Under the pieces are notes generated by a model. It was given only the letters and a program-made list of their open reading frames with translations. It searched no databases and had not been told where the DNA came from. Below, in pieces: positions 55,067 through 63,131 of a stretch of 64,000 nt of DNA. The stretch is from the NCBI GenBank assembly GCA_963755055.1, contig CAVWIS010000027.1, positions 296,332 to 360,331 of the forward strand. The letters run 5' to 3'. Position 1 is the stretch's first letter. The number at the start of each line of letters is the position of its first letter. A program made the translations under genes and the position numbers. Source of the DNA: AP-16 sp963755055. Lineage in GTDB: Bacteria > Pseudomonadota > Alphaproteobacteria > Rhizobiales > Xanthobacteraceae.

Positions 55067-55831
55067 ATGGCGCCGCTGCTGGAAGTCTCCGAGCTGACCG
55101 TGCGTTTCGGCGGCCTGACTGCGGTCGACCGTGTCTCGTTCTGCGTCGACGCCGGCGAGATCTGCGCCCTGATCGGCCCCAATGGCGCTGGCAAGACGAC
55201 GCTGTTCAACGCCATCGCCGGGAATGCGCTGGCCGATGCGGGACGAATCCTGTTGCGCGGCGAGGCCATCGACCGCCTGACGCCGCACGAGATCGCCGCC
55301 AAGGGCGTGCGCCGGACTTTTCAGAATGGCGGCCTGTTCGGCGAGCTGACCGTGCTGGAGAACATCCTGGTGGGGCTGCATACCGAGGTCGACAGCGGCT
55401 TCCTCGGGCTCGTTCTCGGTCGACCTGCGGCGTCACGAGCGGAGGCCAGGGCAACCGGGCGGGCCCGCGAGCTGCTCGGCCTCATGGACATCGCCGACCT
55501 CGCGGACCGCCCGGTCACCGAGCTGTCCGGCGGGCAGCAGCGCATGGTCGAGATCGTCCGCGCGCTCGCCACTGATCCGCCGCTGTTGCTGCTCGATGAG
55601 CCGGCGGTCGGCCTGGCGCCGGCGATGCGCGAACAGCTGGGAACACTCATCCGGCGCCTCGCCCGGGAGCGAGGGTTAGGCATCGTGCTGATCGAGCATG
55701 CGCTCGAGCTGGTGATGAACATCTCCGATCGCATTCTCGTGCTCAACTACGGCCGCAAGGTCGCCGACGGGCCGCCGGCAGCGGTGCGCGCCGACAAGAA
55801 GGTGCTGGAGGCCTATCTCGGTCATGCCTGA
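55067..55831 (+). CDS. livG: Branched-chain-type ABC ATPase LivG
   Basis: This is a 254-residue cytoplasmic ATPase. Walker A is GPNGAGKTT, the Q-loop region is FQNGGLFGELTVLENI, the signature ELSGGQQRM, Walker B LLLLDEPAVGLAP and the switch His lies in VLIEHALELVM. Everything needed for ATP hydrolysis is there. Its end overlaps the start of livF by eight bases. ATG 55067 follows GGGGAATGAC. Confidence 0.92.
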   Translation: MAPLLEVSELTVRFGGLTAVDRVSFCVDAGEICALIGPNGAGKTTLFNAIAGNALADAGRILLRGEAIDRLTPHEIAAKGVRRTFQNGGLFGELTVLENILVGLHTEVDSGFLGLVLGRPAASRAEARATGRARELLGLMDIADLADRPVTELSGGQQRMVEIVRALATDPPLLLLDEPAVGLAPAMREQLGTLIRRLARERGLGIVLIEHALELVMNISDRILVLNYGRKVADGPPAAVRADKKVLEAYLGHA

Positions 55832-56545
55832 GACGCCGCCCGCGCCGATCATCGACATACGGGACCTCGAGGCCGGCTATCCGGGCAGGCAGATCCTGTT
55901 CGGCGTCAGTCTCGCCGTCGTCAAGGGTGGGGCCGTGGCGCTGCTCGGTGCCAACGGCAGCGGCAAGTCGACCGTGCTCAATACCGTGAGCGGATTTCGT
56001 GCGACCGTGGGCCGGCTCGATCCGGTTCGACGGCGAGGAGCTTGCCGGCAAGGCGCCGCACGAGATTTTTCGCCGCGGCATCATTCAGGTCTCGCAGGCA
56101 CGCGACCTTTTTCCCGACATGTCGGTCGAGGACAATCTGCGGCTCGGCGCCCGGGTCCGCGGCGGCAGGCTGGCAAGAACTCCTCGCCGGCATCTATCAG
56201 TCGTTTCCCCGCCTCGCCGAGCGCCGGCGGCAACCGGTCCAGCTGATGTCCGGCGGCGAGCAGCAGATGGTCGCGATCGGCCGTGCCCTGGTGGGAGAGC
56301 CGAAGCTGCTCCTGCTCGACGAGCCGTCCGGCGGCCTCGCCCCGGCTTTCGTCAGCGAGATCGCGTCGATCATCGCGGCGCTCAAGCGGCGGGGCGTCAC
56401 CATGGTGATCGTGGAGCAGAATATCAAGCTCGCTCTCGCCGTCGCCGATCGCTTCCTCATCCTGCGGGACGGCCGCGTCAAGGACGGCGAGAAAGCTGGC
56501 GGCTCGCTCGCCGAGGAAGACATCGTGCGCAGCATCTATCTCTGA
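55824..56545 (+). pseudogene. livF: Branched-chain-type ABC ATPase LivF, two frameshifts
   Basis: The text is a normal LivF of about 238 residues: GANGSGKST (Walker A), VSQARDLFPDMSVEDNL, LMSGGEQQMVAIGRAL (signature), LLLLDEPSGGLAP (Walker B), VIVEQNIKLAL (switch). It is spread over three frames. Single extra bases near 56010 (before PWAGSIRFDG) and 56170 (before QELLAGIYQ) cause the shifts. If real, the transporter lacks one of its two ATPases; if sequencing error, it is intact. The rest of the operon is uninterrupted, which favours an error or a very recent event. Confidence 0.78.
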
Positions 56546-56656
56546 TCCACTATTCACCCTGCTTTGCAGCTCGTCTAAGCTCGCGGCCTCACCGTGCGCT
56601 CCAGGCGGTCCGACGCGAGCGCTGCCCGGCAATGCGAGTGCTTCGCGAGCGAGCCC

Positions 56657-58021
56657 ATGACCGACAGTCTCCCCACCGCGACCCGCGTTTCCGATCCTGG
56701 CATTCGCGCCCTCTACAAACAGGAAAGCCGCTGGCAGTCATGGCTCGACGTCGAGGTGGCGCTGGCGAGGGCGCAGGCAGAGCTCGGCATCATTCCAGCC
56801 GAGGCCGTCGACCCGATAGCCAGGGCGGCGCGCCTGGAATTCATGGATCGTGCGCGCATCGACGAGGGTTTTCGGCGAACCGGCCACACGCTGGTGCCGC
56901 TGGTCTGGGAGCTTGCCCGCGTCGTCGGCGAGCCGCACGGCGGCTGGGTGCATTGGGGCGCCACCACGCAGAACATCACGCAGACCGGCGATCTGCTTGT
57001 GCTGCGCCAGGCGCACCGCATCTTCCTCACCCAGGTCGCCGACGTGCTTGCCGCCATGGCCGACCTCGCCGAGCGCGGCGCCGACATGGCACTCCCCGGC
57101 CGCACGCACGGCCAGCACGCCGTGCCGGCGACGTTCGGCTACAAGGTGGCGGTGTGGATCGACGAGATTCTGCGCCACCTCGAGCGGCTCGAGCAGGCGG
57201 CTCCCCGCCTGTTCGTCGCCATGCTGGGCGGTGGCGCCGGAACGTTCGCCTCGCTCGGCCGACAGGGCCCGCTGGTGCAGGCAAGTATCGCACGACATCT
57301 GGGCTTCGGCACGATGACGGTGCCATCGCGCGCGCTCGGTGACCATCTGGCCGAGAACGTCTGCGTCCTCGGCCTGCTGGCGGCCACCTGCGCAAAAATC
57401 GGCCGCGAGGTCTATACGCTGATGAAGACCGAGTTCGGCGAGGTGGAGGAGCCGGTGCCGCCGGGCACCGTCGGGTCATCGACCATGCCGCAGAAACGGA
57501 ACCCGAAGCTGTGCCAGGACATCATCGCGCTGGCGGCGGAGGTGCGCATGCAGGTGCCGCTGGCGCTCGAAGCCATGCAGACCGAGCACGAGGCTGACCG
57601 CACGACGACGCTGATGATGGATGCCGCCGAGAGCCGCGCCGCGATCGCGACCGGCGATCTGCTCGCGCGTCTTGCCGAGGTGATGCGAGGGCTCAAGCTC
57701 GATCCGGTGCGCATGCGCCGCAATCTCGACCTCGGCGGCGGGCTGATCATGGCGGAAGCGATCATGCTGGAGCTTGGCACCACGCTTGGCCGTCAGCAGG
57801 CGCACGACGTGGTCTATGATGCCGCCCAGTCGGCCTTCGTCGAGGGCAAGGGCTTCTCCGACGTGCTCGCTGCGGACGCCCGCGTCACCCGGCATCTCGA
57901 CCAGGCGACGATCGAGAAATTGCTCGATCCCGTCGCCTACACCGGGCTGTGCTCCGACATGGCGCAAGAGGGGGCCGCACGCGCGCGGACTGCTGTGGCG
58001 CGTCTTCACAAGGTCGGCTGA
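56657..58021 (+). CDS. Adenylosuccinate lyase / CMLE-family enzyme
   Basis: This is a 454-residue enzyme of the aspartase/fumarase/adenylosuccinate lyase superfamily. GRTHGQHAVPATFGYKVA holds the conserved HGQ, and the signature GSSTMPQKRNP is the flexible catalytic loop. Its closest group appears to be 3-carboxymuconate cycloisomerase-like lyases and not housekeeping PurB. It follows livF by about 110 bp on the same strand, so the imported compound or its hyu-generated product could be split by this lyase (for example an N-substituted succinate). That link is inferred. Confidence 0.85.
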   Translation: MTDSLPTATRVSDPGIRALYKQESRWQSWLDVEVALARAQAELGIIPAEAVDPIARAARLEFMDRARIDEGFRRTGHTLVPLVWELARVVGEPHGGWVHWGATTQNITQTGDLLVLRQAHRIFLTQVADVLAAMADLAERGADMALPGRTHGQHAVPATFGYKVAVWIDEILRHLERLEQAAPRLFVAMLGGGAGTFASLGRQGPLVQASIARHLGFGTMTVPSRALGDHLAENVCVLGLLAATCAKIGREVYTLMKTEFGEVEEPVPPGTVGSSTMPQKRNPKLCQDIIALAAEVRMQVPLALEAMQTEHEADRTTTLMMDAAESRAAIATGDLLARLAEVMRGLKLDPVRMRRNLDLGGGLIMAEAIMLELGTTLGRQQAHDVVYDAAQSAFVEGKGFSDVLAADARVTRHLDQATIEKLLDPVAYTGLCSDMAQEGAARARTAVARLHKVG

Positions 58022-58226
58022 GGCGAAGGGGCACCGGGGGCGGTGGTCCCTGGTGTCGGCGGTCCCGGTGCCACTTTGAATAAAGCAGCCGGCACGTCCT
58101 TCGCATTCTAACGTTGTAGTGCCCCTTGGTGCGGGTGGGTCAACCGCCAAGCCCCCTCTACGCCGCTGCGGACCGTCGACCTGGGGCTCGCCCGTTGTCG
58201 ACTGAGCTGGGGGAGAGCTTTGCCTC

Positions 58227-58910
58227 CTAATCAAATAACAAACTTGATCTTGCCTTGCCCCCAAACCGCTGATCCAGACTAACTCTGATCCTCTCGGGGA
58301 TGCTTTGCCAGTTACCTCCATGGCAGGAGATGAAAACATCAGAAAGCACTTCGGAAACATCCTTCACGAAAGGCGGAAGTTGCCCCACGACGTTTGCAGG
58401 CAATACTATGTCCGCAGGCCGATTGGCCGTGGGCATTTTATCTGGATGACCGCCATGAATGAAGATAGACATATGTGCGTATGGGTCTTTAATTTTTCTA
58501 TTACGCTTCTTTTCTAATTCCGTCCACCTCTTATCATATTGCTGGTAGTATTTGCTCAAATATTGATCTATCGCTCCGGGTAAGCGGGCCTGCTCCGTAC
58601 CGGCAACTACCGCTCGCCACTCTACCGGATGGTCACGATAGTATAGCCAGCCATACGCTAGGTCGTAGTGAGTTCGCAAGGAGAAGATCGCTGATCGCAA
58701 GAGACCGAGGTAGGTCAACGAAACCACTTCGACGGCAGCTGAAAATGACCCACTTACGAGCGCTTTCCTGATGTCGTCTTCATGTTCTGCAGAGTACTTG
58801 ATGAGCCACTCGCGACTTAACTCGAACGCCGCCTCGCACTCTTTTACGTAAGTCAGCCTTTTGCTGCGCTCGGCATTGATTGCCTTGTCGAGATCTACGT
58901 ACCTCTTCAT
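58227..58910 (-). CDS. Unknown helical protein, third gene of a ParA-led operon
   Basis: This is a 227-residue protein of mostly helical, charged sequence (MKRYVDLDKAINAERSKRL, then VVSLTYLGLLRSAIFSLRTHYD). The central THYDLAYGWLYYRDH and HMSIFIHGGH stretches are rich in aromatic residues and His. No family was recognised. ATG 58910 overlaps the stop of the upstream gene as ATGA, so I prefer it to starts further up: translation must be coupled. Base composition is lower in GC than the rest of the window, as expected for acquired DNA. Confidence 0.7.
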   Translation of the reverse strand: MKRYVDLDKAINAERSKRLTYVKECEAAFELSREWLIKYSAEHEDDIRKALVSGSFSAAVEVVSLTYLGLLRSAIFSLRTHYDLAYGWLYYRDHPVEWRAVVAGTEQARLPGAIDQYLSKYYQQYDKRWTELEKKRNRKIKDPYAHMSIFIHGGHPDKMPTANRPADIVLPANVVGQLPPFVKDVSEVLSDVFISCHGGNWQSIPERIRVSLDQRFGGKARSSLLFD

Positions 58911-59389
58911 TCCGGTTTGTCCAATGGCCATGGAGACGGAGGCTCGTGTACCCGTTTGTTGCGAAGCACCGTAGCGGAGTGAAGTAACTTGCTTGCCCCT
59001 ACAGTTCTGCTTACGCTTGACAACCATTCGGCCAACGATTTCTTGGCAACAAACCTCGGCAAGATCGAACTATCCTTATCAAGAGCCTCCGTCACACCAT
59101 CCACAATCTCGTCGTTGGTTAATCGTGCCTCATGTTTGAGTAGAGTGATGACCCTATTCACGACATCAGTCGTGGTCGAGCTTTCGATTGCTCCAGCACC
59201 GTGAACACCGTTGGTGTCGTCGCTTACTGCGAAGAGGGACATATTCTGCTCGATCTGGCGGAAAAGTTTAAAGATGTGCCCGGGTGACGATTTGTTGACA
59301 AAGCGAACAAATTCATCAACTTCTTCACGCTTTAAGCGAAGTGCAGCCAGCGCAAAAAGTATCCTATTTGTTCGGAAGTATCTTGGCAT
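58907..59389 (-). CDS. Unknown protein, second gene of a ParA-led operon
   Basis: This is a 160-residue, largely helical protein beginning MPRYFRTNRILFALAALRLK. The C-terminal part (KSLAEWLSSVSRTVGASKLL) is basic and helical. No known domain was found. It starts three bases after the stop of the ParA-like gene and ends inside the start of the third gene, so the three are one translational unit. It may be the partner that links the ATPase to its target. Confidence 0.65.
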   Translation of the reverse strand: MPRYFRTNRILFALAALRLKREEVDEFVRFVNKSSPGHIFKLFRQIEQNMSLFAVSDDTNGVHGAGAIESSTTTDVVNRVITLLKHEARLTNDEIVDGVTEALDKDSSILPRFVAKKSLAEWLSSVSRTVGASKLLHSATVLRNKRVHEPPSPWPLDKPE

Positions 59390-59392
59390 TTG

Positions 59393-60247
59393 TCAGATTC
59401 CCAACTTAGTCGCCAGCTCGTCGGAAAGTTTGAATAGTTCAGTTCTAAGCGTGCCAACCCACGACGCCCGTTTATCAGTAGCAAAACCTGTGTAGCTAGG
59501 GTTGGCTGCCAACAGATTCGACCGGTGGAGACGATTAACCAGGACATCCGCGCCAAAACTTGAACCGCGCAGTTCCGTCTCAACGCTATCGGGTTTGCTC
59601 CCCCGTGCAACGCCGTTCATGATAATGAGCTGATTGGGTGATGGATCAGGTCCGATCTTGTCAAGAAGTTGCTTAACGAGTTGCACGCCAATAACCGAGT
59701 ACTTGTCAGGTCGAACAGGAGATAAGATGTGCGTACTTGTTTGAAGGGCGCATTGAGTAATAAAGGAACTGCTGGGGTTACAGTCAAGGACTATCAATCC
59801 GTAATCATTGCGTGCCTGAGATATAAAGCGTTTGAAATACTTCAACGCGGCATTCAGGCCATGAGGGTCATCGACTAGGCTGTACTTGACTAGTGCAAAA
59901 TTACCGCACACTAGGTCAAGTCGAGCCGAGCCATCAGTGAGGCGCTTCAGCGTTACCGTAATATCTTTTGCTCGGGGTGGCGCACTAGTGGAGGTCTTAA
60001 TTTCGAAAAAATCAGAACTCGGAGGTGGTTCGAAAGCTGCTATGACAGTCTTATTCGCACCGGAAGCCATCTCATAATCTTTCTCAGTCAAAACGCACTG
60101 TGTAAGGTTGAATTGAGGGTCCAGATCGATCAATAGAGTTGTTACTCCGCGCCGCCGATATAGTTCTCTCATTAGGTGTGCGGTTAATGTCGTCTTTCCC
60201 ACGCCGCCCTTCATGTTCAGAACGGACAAGACCGGCGCTTTCGACAT
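59393..60247 (-). CDS. ParA/MinD-type ATPase
   Basis: This is a 284-residue ATPase with the deviant Walker A motif KGGVGKTT (residues 13-20), LLIDLDPQFNLTQ as the A' motif and LIVLDCNPSSS as Walker B. These proteins switch between dimer and monomer with ATP and place or move DNA or protein cargo. No ParB gene or centromere-like repeats are seen, and the gene is instead coupled to two unknown genes. It lies next to a short Argonaute operon. A role in plasmid-type partition of an island or in defence are both possible. Confidence 0.85.
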   Translation of the reverse strand: MSKAPVLSVLNMKGGVGKTTLTAHLMRELYRRRGVTTLLIDLDPQFNLTQCVLTEKDYEMASGANKTVIAAFEPPPSSDFFEIKTSTSAPPRAKDITVTLKRLTDGSARLDLVCGNFALVKYSLVDDPHGLNAALKYFKRFISQARNDYGLIVLDCNPSSSFITQCALQTSTHILSPVRPDKYSVIGVQLVKQLLDKIGPDPSPNQLIIMNGVARGSKPDSVETELRGSSFGADVLVNRLHRSNLLAANPSYTGFATDKRASWVGTLRTELFKLSDELATKLGI

Positions 60248-60317
60248 ATTTCCCCCCGAAATGCTAGTTGCATGCAACTGAAAGGATAAGGCCTATAGCG
60301 TTCCGGTCAAGGTTAGT

Positions 60318-60336
60318 GGGGTGGGGTGGGGTGGGG
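60318..60336 (+). other. Perfect G4T repeat, predicted G-quadruplex
   Basis: Four GGGG runs are separated by single T bases (GGGGTGGGGTGGGGTGGGG), the ideal pattern for a parallel G-quadruplex. It is about 70 bp upstream of the ParA-like start, on the template strand for that operon. It occurs in the 625-bp spacer between the ParA and Argonaute operons. Confidence 0.6.
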
Positions 60337-60690
60337 TGTCGTAGCGCGCAAGAGCAAACGGAGCAACACCGGGGTGAGCCGGAGAGGCAGTCCCGCCAGG
60401 AAGCCGCATTTAACATGCCCTTAAAGAAAAGGCGTCTTTGCCGTTGGGGTTTCCGCAGTACTTTCAATGGCATGAGTGCCCGCGTCGTTGTTCGGCTCTC
60501 GCCCTTTGTGGCCCCGGGCGTTGGCTTTGGCGATCCTTTCCAGCTGCCGCGCGCGCGCATTAGGTTCAAGGCATTCGGCCGCGGGTAGTTCCGGTGCCGT
60601 CGACGATCCCCCGGCGCGCAGGAACGAGCATTCTAAGGCCTTGGAATTGTGTAAAAATGCGGGCCAATCCGGGCCGTTCCCATTTCCAGG

Positions 60691-60726
60691 TTATGAGCTA
60701 TAGAAGGTCTCCTCTATAGCTCATAA
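60691..60726. repeat. Perfect inverted repeat with 14-bp arms
   Basis: The arms TTATGAGCTATAGA and TCTATAGCTCATAA are exact inverses around the 8-bp spacer AGGTCTCC. Another partial arm (ATGAGTTAT) follows at about 60738. It could be a regulator operator, a recombinase core site or a terminator-like hairpin. It is 147 bp upstream of the nuclease-APAZ gene. Confidence 0.6.
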
Positions 60727-61423
60727 TCCGGCAGATCATGAGTTATCGCAACAGCGTTCTATGCCTCACGACAGCCCCGCCGCGCTTCGCATGCGCTGGG
60801 CCCGCCAGGAAATCCACGCCACAGGCCGAGAAATCGCTTAACGGCGTTCCTGAAACGTTCTAATCTCGTCGTATGTCCAAAACCATCACCCCGAGCCAAC
60901 TATTGGGTGAGATCGGCGAGGCGGCCGTCCGTCTGCGCTTTCTCATCATGGGCTTTCAGTTCGATGGCCGCTCGCGGCTCGAAGCGGGAGTTGATGGCAT
61001 TGCCGAGGTCATGGACAAGGGAAAGCCGCTCGCCCGCATGATTGCCGTTCAGGTCAAGGCAACGGACTCGTCGCGCTACACATCCGAGGATGAAACAGGG
61101 TTCAGCTATCTGCTCCGTCCGGATGACCTCGCATACTGGCAAGGCTCCAACCTGCCAATCATTCTCATTCTGTATCGCAAGTCGGATGAAACCTACTTCT
61201 GGAAGGAAATAGGCGTTGATCTAAGGCGTGAGGAGCGCAGACTCCAATTCAACAAGCGGTGCGATGTTCTGGACGCAAGCGCTGTGGACCGTCTGGCCGC
61301 CCTGACCGTGCCAAAAGTCGGTTTCGGCTATTATGTTCCGCCACTCGGCGGCGGCGAAGAGGCGTTGGTCAATATCCTGCCCGTGATTTTGCCGATTGAG
61401 ATGTTCGTGTCGTCGACGCCTGA

Positions 61424-62360
61424 GAGTCTGTCCGGAAAGATCATACCGGATTGCATAGCTTTCGGAGCATGAGGCGGATTGAAGCGAGGCGGAGGAACGC
61501 CAGGCCCTTGCGATTGAGGTTCTCCCAGTCCTTGGCAAGCCTGTCGGCAACGGTTGAGCCACGCAATTGTGCGCTCGACGATCCAGCGCTTGGGAAGGAC
61601 CTCGAATCCTTTTGCATTGATCCGAACGCTTGACGATTTCGGTTTCGAGGTGCGGCAGGATGCGAGCCAGGCCGTTGTGAAATCCCGCCCCCTGATAGGC
61701 CGCATCAGCAAAGAGTTTCCTCAAGAAGGGATGCATTCCAAACATGGTGGCAAGCAACATAATGCCGCCGTCGCGATCCTGGACGTCAGCACCGTGAACG
61801 ATCGCGTGGAGCAACAAACCCAGCGTATCTACGAGAATGTGGCGCTTCTTGCCCTTGATTTTCTTGCCCGCATCATAGCCATGCGGATCAATCCAGGCCC
61901 CCCTTTTTCCGCGCTTTTCACGCTTTGGCTGTCGATGATGGCGGCGGTGGGACTTGCTTCCCGGTCGCTTTGCTCGCGGCACTCGACGTAGAGCGCGTGA
62001 TGAATGCGATCCAGAGTGCCGTCCCAGCTCCACAGGTCGAGATAGTCGAACAGTGTGCTACGCGGCGGCAAATCCGTCGGAACCGCCCGCCACTGGCATC
62101 CCGTGCTCAAAACGTACATGATCCCGTTCATCACCTCGCGGAGGTCAACCCGGCGTTTGTTCCCTCCGCGCTTGGCCGGTGGAATCAAGGGCTCGACATG
62201 CCCCCACTCGTCGTCAGTCAAGTCGCTTGGATACCGCAATCTGCTACGGTCGTAGCGCCGACGGTTCTTCGTCGTCCACATCGGTGACCCCCCTAGAATC
62301 AGGCCACCATCCTTGAATCACAGAAGATTCCCGCGATTCAAGAACATTCCGGACAGACAC
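61424..62360 (-). mobile_element. IS5-family insertion sequence (IS427-like group)
   Basis: The ends are inverted repeats with one mismatch: GAGTCTGTCCGGAA at the left and TTCCGGACAGACAC at the right. Flanking triplets are TGA and TTA, so a TNA-type target is likely but an exact duplication is not seen. The element is about 937 bp, a normal size, and carries one transposase on the minus strand. It splits the nuclease-APAZ gene. Confidence 0.85.
61441..62281 (-). pseudogene. IS5-family transposase with frameshifts
   Basis: It begins MWTTKNRRRYDRSRLRYPSD with the DUF4096-type N-terminus (LTDDEWGHVEPLIPP, LSTGCQWRAVP). It continues with the DDE core (AIIDSQSVKSAEKGG, GYDAGKKIKGKKRHILVDT, KGFEVLPKRWIVERTIAWL). 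The frame changes three times. The first change, at the run AAAAAGGGGGG near 61900, is a -1 shift and could be the programmed frameshift used by relatives. The other two, near 61620 and 61545, are single extra bases and would inactivate it. It ends at TGA 61441-61443. Confidence 0.82.
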
Positions 62361-63131
62361 TTACACCCCAAAGCAGGCCGTGTCGATCCTGTTGGATGGT
62401 GACGATCCGGCGCGCTTTGACTGGGTAATCAAGGGCGGGACGTTCTGGTCTTTCTCGGATCCTCGTGACTTCGTGTGCAAGCGTATTGTTGACCTCGACC
62501 AAGTCGAGGGCATCGATACGTCAGTTCTCGCGTTTCATGAAGATCGTGATGAACAGAACAATTTCGCCTACCTGTTGCGGAAGGCGTTTGACCATCAGGT
62601 ACGTGCAGACCTTTGCTGGAGCAAAGACCGCAAGCTCTTTTATTTCCGCGCCTTAGCCGAAAATACATCCCGCATCTTCTGGTATGAGGCCTCCAAAAAG
62701 AAGACCTCCGCCGAGGTCGTGAACGTTGCCGAAAGCAAGGCCGACAAGAGCCGCGTGGACTTCGTTCGCCACCATGCTTTCGTCCCTCGGTTCGAGCGCC
62801 TGTTCGATCAATGGTATCTGGTGATCAATCCAACGTACTTCTTCACGACCAACGGATTTATTGCACATTCCTATCCGGCGGCTCTTCTCGCGGGCAAGAA
62901 GCGGATGGACAACAGCTCCTCCCTGCGTGGTCAGGTCGTGATGTGGCACCGTTTTCTCAGCCAGTATGATCGCGAAGCGCAAAATCTTTTTGCGGAGGGG
63001 TCTTCCGCACCACACCTGAAGTTCGGCGAGCCGCCAACGGTCGCCCTTGCGACCCGCGTGCCCGAGGATGTGTGGGGGGCGCAGAAGAAGCCCGCTGCGG
63101 AGTCGGATGATGCGCAGGAGCGCTTGTTCGG

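Noticed and set aside
58021..58226. Junction between the Liv/lyase region and the low-GC island considered as a tRNA attachment site
   Set aside because: No tRNA-like sequence or direct repeat could be recognised there by eye.
60264..60588. Plus-strand frame of 106 codons in the spacer before the Argonaute operon
   Set aside because: It runs through the G-rich tandem and has no domain or ribosome binding site.
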